From contig NC_057827.1 in NCBI RefSeq assembly GCF_910594005.1, forward strand, positions 5,828,001-5,892,000: DNA of 64,000 bases, written 5' to 3'. Position numbers and translations under genes: made by a program. The DNA comes from Cervus elaphus (Eukaryota; Chordata; Mammalia; Artiodactyla; Cervidae). Positions 32,215-45,100 of this stretch are shown here, one piece after another. The notes below the pieces were generated by a model. The model searched no databases and had not been told where the DNA came from. It saw only the letters and a program-made list of their open reading frames with translations. Each line of letters starts with the position of its first letter. The stretch's first letter is position 1.

Positions 32215-33040
32215 GGGAACTAGTTATGAGGCAGGAGATAGTTGGGGTCCAGGCTAAACATTTACAACTGGCCCCCTGTTCACAATCTTAGGGAGGAAAA
32301 ATGATGGGTTCCAGACTGGCACTCACCACCAATTCCATGTTTACATTTCTTGAAGAAAGAGACAAATGGGCTCCAGTCCACATATTTATGCCTGGACTCC
32401 TGACTACATTTGGAGATCTACACTTGGATATAAGAAACAATAACAGGAATTTAGACATTGGATACTTTATGGTAAAAAGAGAAGGGCCAACCCTGTTAAG
32501 AGATCAAGAAGTCATACATTTCCCATCCTTGAGGAAAGGGTGATGCTGCACATGCACAAAATGTTTCACAGGGTCAAAAAGCAGGGGATGCCAGACAAAA
32601 TAAGTCTTTCTATTCCCTCCCATATGCCTCTGTGATGAAATCCATCTTGACTGAGAGGTGAGAGCACACCCAGGGGAGGTCCTGAGATAAATTAATCAAG
32701 GGGGTCAGAGCAAGACAACTGGTTGAGAAGACTGTTCCCTTATACAGAATTTAAAGTTCCCAAAGGCACAACTTTAGCAACTCTCTAGCTGAGTTTACCC
32801 ACATATCTTTCTATATATAATCTGCTTTTCTAATAAATACTTTACTTTCTTCTATTCTATCTCTTTGTCTGATTTTTCCTTACAAGGTAGACAAACACTA
32901 GAGACTTAGATCCTAACTACTGGCTGCTGTGGCCTAGCAGTTAGGAGTCCTGGTTGCCAATGAGACAACCGACCTTTGATTCCCAATCAGATAACTGAGG
33001 CCTTGCTTCCAGTTGCTGCTTACTGCAAGCCATTACTCAC
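32215..33040 (+). mobile_element. Candidate solo LTR inside the L1 5' UTR
   Basis: About 830 bases interrupt the L1 5' UTR and are bordered by TG...CA. AATAAA sits at 32832-32837, about 200 bases before the 3' border. The 3' part carries a tRNA-Glu-like stretch (about 32925-32995, GGCCTAGCAGTTAGGA ... CCTTTGATTCCC). No internal retroviral sequence and no clean TSD was found, so the call is tentative and the family unnamed. Confidence 0.45.
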
Positions 33041-33437
33041 TGCTGCACCTGTCCAAAAGCGGCCCCTCCCATGAGGAAGATGCACAAGTCTCTAGATCAG
33101 TCATATATACCAGGGGACAGACACCAGAAGCAGAAAAATTACAATACTAGAGTCTGAAGAATTGAATTCACAAAGAAACTACCTTGGAACCAACAGGTTC
33201 TGATCCTTGGGTGATAAGAGGGGAGAGTTATTCTGGGACACTCAGGAAAGTCCCCACAGAGGGCCATTTCTCCAAGATCTAAAAACATAAACTTTCACAT
33301 AGGTTAAAAAAAAAAAAAAAGCTAAGAATAAAATTACCATATGACCCAACAGCCCCACTACTGGGCATATACACTGAGGAAACCATAATTGAAAAAAGAT
33401 ACACTCACACCAATGTCCATTACAACACTATTTACAA
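33041..33437 (+). mobile_element. L1 5' UTR tail joined to an ORF2 C-terminal fragment
   Basis: 33041-33165 returns to L1 5' UTR text (GGGGACAGACACCAGAAGC). After unclear sequence and an A-run at 33307-33321, 33322-33437 is L1 ORF2 C-terminal (CCATATGACCCAACAGCCCC ... ACTATTTACAATAGC). That fragment is the host of the nested stack and resumes at about 47340 and 48206. Confidence 0.7.
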
Positions 33438-36400
33438 TAGCTCAGTTCCATTCAGTTGCTCAGTGGTGTCTGACCCTTTGACATATCGACTGCAACCCAC
33501 CAGGCTTCCCTGTCCTTCTCCATGTCCCAACAATTGCTCAAACTCATGTCCATTGAGTCGATGATGCCATCAAACCATCTCTTCCTCTGTCACCTCCTTT
33601 TCCCCCTTCCCTCAATCTTTCCTAGCATCAGGGTATTTTCCAATGAGTCAGTGTTTCACATCAGGTGGCTAAATATTGGAGCTTTAGCTTCAGTATCAGT
33701 ACTTCCAATGGATAGTCAGGGTTGATATCAGTTGTTCAAAGCTCAGATTTCTTTATGTTACCACTCTCACATTTATACATCACTACTGGAAAAACCATAG
33801 CTTTGACTATTCAGACCTTTTTCAGCCAAGTAATGTCTCTGCTTCTTAATATGCTGTCTAGGTTTGGCATAGTTTTTCTCCCATGGAGCAAGTGTCTTTT
33901 AACTTCATGGGTTCAGTCACTGTCTGCAATGATTTTGGAGCCCAGGAAAATAAAGTCTGTCACTGTTTGCATTGTTTCCCCATGTATTTGCCATGAAGTG
34001 ATGGGACCAGATGCTACAATCTTTGTTTTTTGAATATTGTGTTAAGACAGCTTTTTCACTCTCTTCTTTCACCATCATCGAGATGCTCTTTAGTTTCTCT
34101 TTGCTTTCTGCCATAAGAGTGGTATCATCTGCATATCTGAGGTTATCAATATTTCTCCTGGCATCTTGATTCCAGCTTGTAATTCATGCAGCATGGAATT
34201 TCACATGATGTACTCTTCATACAACTTAAATAAGTAGGGTGACAATATACAGCCTTGACATAATCCTTTCTCAATTTTGAACCAGTCCATTGTTCCATGT
34301 CCAGTTCTAACTGGTGCTTCTTGATCTGCGTACAGGTTTCTTGGGAGGCAGGTAAGGTGGTCTGCCATTTCCATCTCTTTAAGAATTTCCCAGTTTGATG
34401 TGATCCACATTTGATCCCTGGGATGGAAAGATCCCTGGAAGGAGGGCATAGCAAGCCACTCCAATATTCTTACCTGGGGAAAACCCATGGACAGAGGAGC
34501 CTGGCAGATGAAAGTCCATGGAGCCACAAAGAGTTGGACACAACTAAGCAACTGAAAACACCAGAGAACACACAGTCAAAGCCTTTAGCATAGTCAATGA
34601 AGTTAGATGTTATTTTGGAATTCTCTTAGTTTTTCTATGATCCAATGAATGTTGGCAATTTGATCTCTTGTTCCTCTGACTTTTCTAAATCCAGCTTGTA
34701 CATCTGGAAGTTCTCAGTTCACATACTGTTGAAGGAAGACTTGGAAAATTTTGAGCATTACCTTGCTAGCATGTGAAATGAGTGCAATTGTGTGGTAGTT
34801 TGAACATTCTTTGGCATTGCCTTTCCTCAGGATTGGAATGAAAACTGACCTTTTTCAGTCCTATGTCCACTGCTGGGTTTTCCAAATTGGCTGGCATATT
34901 GAGTGCAGCACTTTCATAGCATCATCTTTCAGGATTTGATATAGCTCAACTGGAATTCCATGACCTCCACTAGCTTTGTTCATTGTGATGCTTCCTGAGG
35001 GCCACTTGACTTACACTCCAGGATATCTGCCTCTAGATGACTAACCACATCATCGTGGTTACCCAGGTCATTAAGATCTTTCCTTACACAGTTCTTCTGT
35101 GTATTCTTAACACCGCTTCTTAATATCTTCTGCTTCTGTTAGGTTCATAACATTCCTATCCTTTATTTTGCCCATGTTTGCATGAAATGTTCCCTTGGCA
35201 TCTCTAATTCTCTTGAAGAGATCTCCAGTCTTTCCATTCTACTGTCTTCCTCTATTTCTTTGCATTGTTCACTTAAGAAGGCTTTCTTATCTCTCCTTGC
35301 TATTCTTTGGAATTCTACATTCAGATGCATATATCTTTCCTTTTTTCCTTTGCCTTTCACTTCTTTTCTCAGGTAATTATAAGGCCTCCACAGACAACCA
35401 TTTTGCTTTTTGCATTTCTTTATCTTGGGGGCAGTTTTGATCATTGCCTTCTGTACAATATTATGAACCTCCATTCATAGTCCTTCAAACACTCTGTATA
35501 TCAGATCTAATCCCTTGAATCTATTTGTCACTTCACTGTATAATCCTAAGGGATTTGGTTTAGGTCATACCTAAATGACCTAGTGGTTTTCCCTGCTTTC
35601 TTCAATTTAAGTCTGAATTTGGAAGTAAGGAATTCATGATCTGAGCTACAGTCAGCTCCAGGTCTTGTTTTTGCTGACTGTATAAAACTTCTCCATCTTC
35701 AGCTGCAAAGAATATAATGAATCTGATTTCAGTATTGACCATCTGGTGATGTCCATATGTAGTGTTCTCTTATGCTGTTGGAAGCAAGTGTTTGCTATAA
35801 CTAGTGCATTTTATTGGCAAACACTATTAGTCTTTGGCCCACTTTATTTTGTACTGCAAGGACAAGCTGGCCTCTTACTCCAGGTATCTTTTGACTTCTT
35901 AGGTTTGCACTCCAGTCCCCCATGATGAAAAGGACATCTTTTTATTTTTGGTGCTAGTTCTAAAAGGCCTTGTAGGTCTTCATAGAACTGATAAGCTTCA
36001 GCTTCTTCAGCCTTAGTGTTTGGGGCATAGACTTGGATTATTGTGATATTAAATGGTTTGCCTTGGAAGTGAACCAACATCATTCAGTTGTTTTTGAGAT
36101 TGCACCCAAGTATTTCATTTTGAACTCTTTTGTTGACTATAAGGGCTACTTCATTTCTTCTAAGGGACTCTTATCAACAGAAGTGGATATAATGGTCAAC
36201 TAAATTAAAATCGTCCACTCCCATCCATTTTAGTTCACTGATTCCTAAAATGTTGATATCCACTCTTGCAGTCTCCTGTTTGACCACTTCCAATTTACCT
36301 TGATTCATGGACCTAATATTCCAGGTTCCTATGCAATTTTGTTCTTTACAGTATGGGATTTTACTTACACTGTCAGATACATCCACAACTGGACATTGTT

Positions 36401-36642
36401 TCTGCTTTGGATCAGCCTCTTTATTCCTTCTGTAGCTATTTCTCCACTGCTCTCTTATAGCATACTGGGCACCTACCAACCTAGGGGTTTCCACTTTCAG
36501 TGTCATATCATTTTGCCTTTTCATACTGTTCATGGGATTCTCAAGGCAAGAATATTGAAGTGGTTTGTCATTCTCTTCTCCAGGGGACCACATTTTGTCA
36601 GAACTCTCCACCATAACCTGTCCATCTTGGGTGGCTCATAGT
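33438..36642 (-). mobile_element. BovB A (near full length), main part
   Basis: Antisense from the 3' end at 33438 through RT to the APE endonuclease. Minus-strand reading 36614-36174 gives the IGTWNIRSMNQGKLEVVKQE block, the endonuclease N-terminus, and 35474-35163 the linker (KAFLSEQCKEIEEDSRM). The 5' UTR is displaced to 46168-47058 by BovB B. Stops and frameshifts make it inactive. Confidence 0.93.
34406..34558 (+). mobile_element. Bov-tA SINE fragment in BovB A
   Basis: A-segment and part of the tRNA-like head, from TTGATCCCTGGGATGGAAAG to ACAACTAAGCAACTGAA. BovB text continues on both sides (GTGATCCACA / ACACAGTCAAAGCC). Confidence 0.88.
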
Positions 36643-36653
36643 TTCATTGAGTT

Positions 36654-37183
36654 CAGTTCAGTTCAGTCACTCAGTCATGTCTGACTCATTGCAATCCCAT
36701 GAATCGCAGCACGCCAGGCCTCCCTGTTCATCAACAACTCCCGGAGTTTACTCAAACTCATGTCCATCAAGTCGGTGATGCCATCCAGCCATCTCATTCT
36801 TTGTCTTCCCCTACTCCGCCTGCCCCCAATCCCTCCCAACATCAGGGTCTTTTCCAATGAGACAACTCTTCGTGTGAGGTGGCCAAAGTACTGGAGTTTC
36901 AGCTTCAGCATCAGTCCTTCCCATGAACACCCAGCACTGATCTCCTTTAGGATGGACCGGTTGGATCTCCTTGCAGTCCAAGGGACTCTCAAGAATCTTC
37001 TACAATACCACAGTTTGAAAGCATCCACTTTTTGGCACTCAGCTTTCTTCACAGTTCAACTCTCACATCCATACATGACCACTGGAAAAACCAAAGCCTT
37101 GACTAGACGGACTTTTGTTGGCAAAGTAATGTCTCTGCTTTCTAATATGCTACCTAGGTTGGTCAAAACTTTCCTTCCAAGGG
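36654..37183 (-). mobile_element. BovB B, 3' part
   Basis: Antisense BovB 3' end inserted into BovB A's 5' UTR. TSD TTCATTGAGTT at 36643-36653 and 46157-46167. The frame at 37052-36675 is open (MKKAECQKVDAFKLW...). It continues at 45101 after the L1-BT. Confidence 0.94.
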
Positions 37184-37538
37184 GTAAACATCTTTTTTTT
37201 TTTTTTTTATTAGTTGGAGGCTAATTACTTCACAACATTTCAGTGGGTTTTGTCATACACTGACATGAACCAGCCATGGAGTTACATGTATTCCCCACCC
37301 CGATCCCCCCTCCCACCTCCCTCTTCACCCGATTCCTCTGGGTCTTCCCAGTGCACCAGGCCTGAGCACTTGTCTCATGCATCCAACCTGGGCTGGTGAT
37401 CTGTTACACCATAGATAATATATATGCTGTTCTTTCGAAACATCCCACCCTCTCCTTCTCCCACAGAGTTCAATAGTCTGCTCTGTACTTCTGTGTCTCT
37501 TTTTCTGTTTTGCATATAGGGTTGTCATTACCATCTTT

Positions 37539-40500
37539 CTAAATTCCATATATATGTGTTAGTATGCTGTAATGTTCTTTATCTTTCTGGCTTACTTCAC
37601 TATGTATAATGGGCTCCAGTTTCATCCATCTCATTAGAACTGATTCAAATGAATTGTTTTTAACAGCTGAGTAATATTCCATGGTGTATATGTACCACAG
37701 CTTCCTTATCCATTCGTCTGCTGATGGGCATCTAGGTTGTTTCCATGTCCTGGCTATAATAAACAGTGCTGCGATGAACATTGGGGTGCACGTGTCTCTT
37801 TCAGATCTGGTTTCCTCAGTGTGTATGCCCAGAAGTGGGATTGCTGGGTCATATGGCAGTTCTATTTCCAGTTTTTTTAAGAAATCTCCACACTGTTTTC
37901 CATAGTGGCTGTACTAGCTTGCATTCCCACCAACAGTGTAAGAGGGTTCCCTTTTCTCCACACCCTCTCCAGCATTTATTGCTTGTAGACTTTTGGATAG
38001 CAGCCATCCTGACTGGCGTGTAATGCTACCTCATTGTGGTTTTGATTTGCATTTCTCTAATAATGAGTGATGTTGAGCATCTTTTCATGTGTTTGTTAGC
38101 CATCTGTATGTCTTCTTTGGAGAAATATCTGTTTAGTTCTTTGGCTCATTTTTTGCTTGGGTCATTTATTTTTTTGGAATTCAGCTTCAGGAGTTGTTTG
38201 TATATTTTTGAGATTAATCCTTTGTCTGTTTCTTCATTTGCTATTATTTTCTCCCAATCTGAGGTCTGCCTTTTCACCTTACTTATAGTTTCCTTTGTTG
38301 TGCAAAAGCTTTTAAGTTTCATTAGGTCCCATTTGTTTATTTTTGCTTTTATTTCCAATATTCTGGGAGGTGGGTCATAGATGATCCTGCTGTGATTCAT
38401 GTCAAAGAGTGTTTTGCCTATGTTCTCCTCTAGGAGTTTTATAGTTTCTGGTCTTACATTTAGATCTTTAATCCATTTTGAGTTTATTTTTGTGTATGGT
38501 GTTAGAAAGTGTTCTAGTTTCATTCTTTTACAAGTGGTTGACCAGTTTTCCCAGCACCACTTGTTAAAGAGGTTGTCTTTTTTCCATTGTATATCCTTGC
38601 CTCCTTTGTCGAAGATGAGATGTCCATAGGTTCGTGGATTTATCTCTGGGCTTTCTATTCTGTTCCATTGATCTATATTTCTGTCTTTGTGCCAGTACCA
38701 TACTGTCTTGATGACTGTGGCTGTGTAGTAGAGCCTGAAGTCAGGCAGGTTGCTTCCTCCAGTTCCATTCTTCTTTCTTAAGATTACTTTGGCTATTCGA
38801 GGTTTTTTGTATTTCCATACAAATTGTGAAATTATTTGTTCTAGTTCTGTGAAAAATACCGTTGGTAGCTTGATAGGGATTGCATTGAATCTATTGATTG
38901 CTTTGGGTAGAATAGCCATTTTGACAATATTGATTCTTCCAATCCATGAACACGGTATGTTTCTCCATCTGTTTGTGTCCTCTTTGATTTCTTTCATCAG
39001 TGTTTTATAGTTTTCTATGTATAGGTCTTTTGTTTCTTTAGGTAGATATACTCCTAAGTATTTTATTCTTTTTGTTGCAATGGTGAATGGTATTGTTTCC
39101 TTAATTTCTCTTTCTGTTTTTTCATTGTTAGTATATAGGAATGCAAGGGATTTCTGTGTGTTAGTTTTATATCCTGCAACTTTACTATATTCATTGATTA
39201 GCTCTAGTAATTTTCTGGTAGAGTCTTTAGGATTTTCTATGTAGAGGATCCTGTCATCTGCAAACAGCAAGAGTTTCACTTCTTCTTTCCCTATCTGGAT
39301 GCCTTTTACTTCTTCTTCTGCTCTGATTGCTGTGGCCAAAACTTCGAAAACTATGTTGAATAGTAGTGGTGAGAGTGGGCACCCTTGTCTTGTTCCTGAT
39401 TTCAGGGTCAATGCTTTCAATTTTTCACCATTGAGGATGATGCTTGCTGTGGGTTTTTCATATATAGCTTTTATTATGTTGAGGTATGTTCCTTCTATGC
39501 CTGCTTTCTGGAGAGTTTTAATCATAAATGAGTGTTGGATTTTGTCAAAGGCTTTCTCTGCATCTATTGAGATAATCATATGGTTTTTATCTTTCAATTT
39601 GTTAATGTGCTGTATTACATTGATTGATTTGCAGATATTAAAGAATCCTTGCATTCCTGGGATAAAGCCTACTTGGTCATGGTGTATGATTTTTTTAATA
39701 TGTTGTTGGATTCTGTTTGCTAGAATTTTGTTAAGGATTTTTGCATCTGTGTTCATCCGTGATATTGGTCTGTAGTTTTCTTTTTTTGAGGCATCTTTGT
39801 CTGGTTTTGGAATTAGGGTGATGGTGGCCTCATAGAATGAGTTTGGAAGTTTACCTTCTTCTGCAATTTTCTGAAAGAGTTTGAGTAAGATAGGTGTTAG
39901 CTCTTCTCTAAATTTTTGGTAGAACTCAGCTGTGAAGCCATCTGGTCCTGGGCTTTTGTTTTCTGGAAGATTTCTGATTACAGTTTCAATTTCCTTGCTT
40001 GTGATGTGTCTGTTAAGATCTTGTATTTCTTCCTGGTTCAGTTTTGGAAAGTTATACTTTTCTAAGAATTTGTCCATTTCATCCAAGTTGTCCATTTTAT
40101 TGGCATAGAGCTGCTGGTGGTAGTCTCTTATGATCCTTTGTATTTCAGTGTTGTCTGTTGTGATCTCTCCATTTTCATTTCTAATTTTGTTAATTTGGTT
40201 CTTCTCTCTTTGTTTCTTAATGAGTCTTGCTAATGGTTTGTCAATTTTGTTTATTTTTTCAAAAAACCAGCTTTTACCTTTGTTGATTTTTTGCTCTGGT
40301 CTCTTTAGTTTCTTTTGCATTTATTTCTGCCCTGATTTTTAAGATTTCTTTCCTTCTGCTAACCCTGGGGTTCTTCATTTCTTCCTTCTCTAATTGCTTT
40401 AGGTGTAGAGTTAGGCTATTTACTTGACTTTTTTCTTATTTCTTGATGTAAGCCTGTAATGCTATGAACCTTCCCCTTAGCACTGCTTTTACAGTGTCAC

Positions 40501-41365
40501 ATAGGTTTTGGGTTGTTGTGTTTTCATTTTCATTCATTTCTATACATATTTTGATTTCTTTTTTGATTTCTTCTATGATTTGTTGGTTATTCAGAAGCGT
40601 GTTATTTAGCCTCCATATGTTTGAAGTTTTAACAATTTTTTTCCTGTAATTGAGATCTAATCTTACTGCACTGTGGTCAGAAAAGATGACTGGAATGATT
40701 TCAATTTTTTTTGAATTTTCCAAGACCAGATTTATGGCCCAGGATGTGATCTATTCTGCAGAAGGTTCCGTGTGCACTTGAGAAAAAAGGTGAAGTTGAT
40801 TGTTTTGGGGTGAAATGTCCTATAGATATCAATTAGGTCTAGCTGGTCCATTGTGTTATTTAAGGTTTGTGTTTCCTTGTTAATTTTCTGTTTAGTTGAT
40901 CTATCCATAGTTGTGAGTGGGGTATTAAGGTCTCCCACTATTATTGTGTTACTATTAATTTCCTCTTTCATACTCATTAGCATTTGCCGTACATATTGCA
41001 GTGCTCCTATGTTGGGTGCATATATATTTATAATTGTTATATCTTCTTCTTGGATTGATCCTTTGATCATTATGTAGTGTCCTTCTTTGTCTCTTTTCAC
41101 ATCCTTTATTTGAAAGTCTATTTTATCTGATATGAGTATTGAGACTCCTGCTTTCTTTTGGTCTCCATTTGCGTGAAATATTTTTTTTTTTCCAGCCCTT
41201 CACTTTTAGTCTGTATGTGTCTCTTGTTTTGAGGTGGGTCTCTTGTAGACAGCATATGTAGGGGTCTTGTTTTTGTATCCATTCAGCCAATCTTTGTCTT
41301 TTGGTTGGGGCATTCAACTCATTTACATTTAAGGTAATTATTGATAGGTGTGGTCCCGTTGCCAT
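37539..41365 (-). pseudogene. ORF2: L1-BT ORF2 (endonuclease-reverse transcriptase), broken
   Basis: Start ATG at 41365 (MATGPHLSIITLNVN) opens the APE endonuclease; stop at 37541-37539. The length of about 1275 codons equals a complete L1 ORF2. Frameshifts lie at a T-run near 41180-41191, near 40780, near 40700 and near 40300, with a TAA at 40438-40436. From 40320 to 38146 a 724-codon frame is intact and contains the RT, including FADD (LLFADDRILYI), then ends at a TGA (38148-38146) where Trp is expected. The cysteine-rich C-terminal region follows in other frames and ends ...THIYGI. Target-primed reverse transcription would need this protein; the copy is dead. Confidence 0.94.
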
Positions 41366-41416
41366 TTACTTTGTTGTTTTGGGTTCACGTTTATACAACC
41401 TTTCTGCATTTCTTGT

Positions 41417-42322
41417 CTAGAGAAGATCCTTTAGCAATTGTTGAAGAGCTGGTTTGGTGGTGCTGAATTCTCTCAGCTTTTGCTTATCTGTTAAGCTTTT
41501 GAATTCTCCTTCATATCTGAATGAGATCCTTGCTGGGTACAGTAATCTAGGTTGTAGGTTATTCTCTTTCATTACTTTCAGTACGTCCTGCCATTCCCTT
41601 CTGGCCTGGAGGGTTTCTATTGATAAAGCAGCTGTTATCCTTATGGGAATCCCTTTGTGTGTTATTTGTTGTTTTTCCCTTGCTGCTTTTAATATTTGTT
41701 CTTTGTGTTTGATCTTTGTTAATTTGATTAATATGTGTCTTGGGGTGTTTCACCTTGGGTTTATCCTGTTTGGGACTCTCTGGGTTTCTTGGACTTGGGT
41801 GGCTATTTCTTTCCCCATTTTAGGGAAGTTTTCAGCTATTATCTCCTCGAGTATTTTCTCATGGCCTTTCTTTTCGTCTTCTCCTTCTGGGACTCCTATG
41901 ATTCGAATGTTGGGGCATTTCACATTGTCCCAGAGGTCCCTGAGGGTGTCCTCATTTCTTTTGATCCTTTTTTCTTCCTTCCTCTCTGCTTCATTTATTT
42001 CTACCATTTTATCTTCTACCTCAATTATCCTATCTTCTGTCTCCATTATTCTACTCTTGGTTCCCTCCAGAGTGTTTTTTATCTCATTCATTGCATTATT
42101 CATTTTTAATTGACTCTTTTTTATTTCTTCTAGGTCTTTATTAAACATTTCTTGCATCTTTTCAATCTTTGTCTCCAGGCTATTTATCTGTAACTCCATT
42201 TTGTTTTCAAGATTTTGGATCATTTTAAATATCATTATTCTAAATTCTTTTTCATGTAGATTCCCTATCTCCTCCTCTTTTGTTTGTTCCTTTACCTGTT
42301 GGGTATTTCTCTGCCTTTTCAT
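41417..42322 (-). pseudogene. ORF1: L1-BT ORF1 (RNA-binding chaperone), broken
   Basis: Start ATG at 42322 (MKRQRNTQQVKEQ) and stop at 41419-41417 give about 301 codons. The N-terminal half is a coiled coil rich in E, K, I and L (about residues 20-110), followed by the RRM region (NIRIIGVPEGE, about residue 130) and the C-terminal domain (near LQARREWQDVLK). One in-frame TGA near 41750, after NRINPR, interrupts the C-terminal half. ORF1p coats L1 RNA as trimers. Confidence 0.92.
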
Positions 42323-45088
42323 CTTGTTTAGATTGCTGTGTCTGGAGTGGGCTTTCTGTATTCTGAAGGGCTGTGGTTCCTTTTTATTGTGGAGGTTTTA
42401 CCCAGTGGGTGGGGTTGGACGATTGGCTTCTCAAGGTTTCCTGGTTAGGGAAGATTGCATCGGTGTTCTGGTGCATGAAACTTGATTTCTTCTCTCTGGA
42501 GAGCAATGGAGTGCCCAGTAATGAGTTTTGAGATGGGTCTCTGTGTTAGGTGTGACCTTGGGCAGCCTGTATGGTGACGCTCAGGGCTATGTTCCTGCAT
42601 TGCTGGAGAATTTGCGTGGTATGTCTTGCTCTGAAACTTACTGGCTCTTGGGTGGTGATTGGTTTCAGTGTAGGTATGGAGGCTTTTGGACGGTCTCTTA
42701 TTACTTAAAGTTCCATGTAGACAGGAGTTTTCTGGTGTTCTTAGGTTTTGGGCTTAAGTCTCCTGCCTCTGGATTTCAGTTTTATTCTTCCTGTAGTCTC
42801 AGGACTTCTCCAACTATACAGCACTGATAAGAAAACTTCTAGGTTAATGGCGAAAAGATTCTCCCCCGTTAGGGACACCCAGAGAGGTTCACAGAGTTAC
42901 ATGAAGAAGAGGAGAGGGAGGAGGGAGATAGAGATGAGCAGGAGGAGAAAAAAAGGGGGACTCAAGAGGAGAGAGACAGATCTACGCAGTTGTCTGTTCC
43001 CAGAGTGTTCTCCGTAGCCCAGACACCCACAAAGATTCACAGAATTGGATTGGGAAGAGAAGGGGAAAGGAGGAAATAGAGGTGTTTTGAGGTAGAAAAT
43101 GGAGAGTCAAGATTGGGAGAGAATAATCAACACACTTCTGAATAAAAATAGGAACTGAATATTGGATTCTTAAATGTCCACAATTTATATCATATACTGA
43201 AAAACAAAGATTAAAAATCTAGAGTATAGGTTAGACTCTTAAAAATACTACATTAAAAACAAAAACCAAAACACACAAAAAATTTTTTAGAAATATATAT
43301 GAAGTTCAGTTTAAAAATAGGGCTTCTCTTCTCTTTTTTTTTTTTTTTTTTTTGGTAAGGTAATAGTGTAATGAAAATGAAAATTAAGGAGTAGTAGAGG
43401 AGTAATAGAGGACTTTAAAAGGAAATAAAAGAAAAAGAGAAATAGAAAATAGAAGAGAAAAAGGAAAAAAAAGAAGAAGAGAAAAAAGAAAAAAAAACAA
43501 GAAAAAAAGAAAAAAAATTTTTTCTAATTAAAAAAATCGTACAAGTCTATGAAAATGAAAGTTAAGGAGTAATGGGGGAGTAATAGGGAATTTTAAAAGA
43601 AAATAAAAGAGAAAAAAGAAAAAAGAAAAAAAAATTTTTTTTCTTCTTACTTAAAAAAAAAAAAAAGTAAAAGTATACCTAGGAAATTCTCTAGAGCTGT
43701 TGTGGTCAGTGTGGGTTTGGTTCAGTTTCAGATAGCTCTTCGTTCCAGCTTACACTTCTCGATATCTACAGGCCCCTTCCAGTGTAGTCGGTGTTACCTA
43801 CAGGGATTTTGATCTGTTGCACCAGTCCCTTCTGAAGCGGTTCCCTTTGTTTATTTGGCTTCTGTTTGCCGGTCTCTGCAGTGCCTAATTTCTGCCCTGA
43901 CACCGGCGGGCGGAGGTGGACTCTTATTCAGGTTGCTAGTTCCCTCGCGCTGCAGGGAGGGGCTGGCGCTGCTTTCCCCGTCTATGCTGCTCAGGCTCCC
44001 GGCTGCTCTATATGGAGCGTGCCCTGCGCTGAGCACGGTTCCAGCCCTCAGGTGCTCCACAAAAGCGTGGAACAAAAACCTGCGCCTGCTTTTGGTGCCT
44101 TCCCCGTCCGAGCGGCTCAGGTAGCCAAGAGCTTGACAGGCACACTCTCCCCGGTGCCGCGTGCCTTCTCCCCTCCGCAATCTCAGTCTCAGTTTCCGCC
44201 CACGCCAGTTGGGTGCATGCACCTTCTGCCTTCCACGTCCCCAGCCCCAGTCCCCGCCTGCACCGGTCGGGTGCCTGCGCCCTGTGTCTCGCTGTTGCCC
44301 TCCCGGTGGATGTCAATCATCCAGAATCTCAGGAGGTCTTTGATTAGAAAGTGGAGGCCTGTTTGCAGTGTGGTACGGGATGCAGTCCTTGGGGCCGAGC
44401 CTGCCCCTTTCCCCTCCCCCCTGCCTCCAGCCTCCAGCGGGGCTGGGCCGTTCCACAGCCTGCGAGCTCTTCTCTGGACTTGCTCGGTCCCTTTGTTCTG
44501 CGAATGGCTGGCAGTGTGTTCCGGCTGGTTAATTTTCTCTCTCTCTTTTGCTGTCCCACAGTTTAAGTTGGTAACTCACACAAGCTCCCTCTGATTGTCC
44601 TCAGGGCACTCAGGCCCGGTCCTTACCCTAAGCAATACCACCCGCTCCTCTCCGTTCTGCCCCTACTTGGTGATGGCGGATGCGGGTGTCTGGGGTACTT
44701 TTCTGCTGGGAGTTGCTTTTAGGCACATAATCTGTGGGTTTTATTTATTGTTCCCCTCCCAGTCAGGTTGCCCTCCGAGATTCAAACACTTCCCCCAGGC
44801 CCACCAGTGCGAGGGTTTCCCAGTGTCTGGAAACTTCCTCTATTAAGACTCCCTTCCTGGGACGGATCTCCGTCCTTGGCTCTTTTGTCTCTCTTTTTAT
44901 CTTTTATATTTTGTCCTACCTCCTTTTGAAGACAATGGGTTGCTTTTTCTGGGTGCCTGATGACCTCAGCTAGCGATCAGAAGTTGTTTTGTGAAGTTTG
45001 CTCTCCGTTCAGGTATTATTTTGATGAATTTGTAGGAGAGAAAGTGGTCTCCCCGTCCTATTCCTCTGCCATTTTGGCTCCTCCCTCA
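42323..45088 (-). promoter_or_regulatory. L1-BT 5' UTR / internal promoter
   Basis: About 2.77 kb between the 5' TSD and ORF1. The 5' tip reads GAGGAGCCAAAATGGCAGAGG on the minus strand and contains a YY1-type AAAATGGC core at 45078-45069, as in other L1 promoters. 43850-44500 is GC- and CpG-rich compared with the surroundings; 43330-43670 is a low-complexity purine block with T-runs. Overlapping open frames of up to 242 codons here arise from GC-rich non-coding sequence. Confidence 0.85.
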
Positions 45089-45100
45089 GTAAACATCTTT

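Larger units (their letters stand above)
37196..45088 (-). mobile_element. Full-length L1-BT LINE
   Basis: 7.9-kb L1 on the minus strand: 5' UTR (45088-42323), ORF1, ORF2, 3' UTR (37538-37209) and a T-run at 37192-37208 corresponding to the poly(A) tail. TSD GTAAACATCTTT at 37184-37195 and 45089-45100 in BovB B. Both ORFs carry stops and frameshifts, so it is not autonomous. It is the longest single element in the window. Confidence 0.95.

Noticed and set aside
38036..39775. Plus-strand hydrophobic open frames that look like membrane proteins
   Set aside because: They are antisense shadows of L1-BT ORF2; A-rich coding strands give F/L/I/S-rich reverse frames.
41454..42113. 219-codon plus-strand frame as a membrane protein
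   Set aside because: Exact antisense of L1-BT ORF1.
43855..44594. Long overlapping open frames in GC-rich sequence (up to 242 codons)
   Set aside because: They lie in the L1-BT 5' UTR, occur in several frames on both strands and have no domain or conserved composition.
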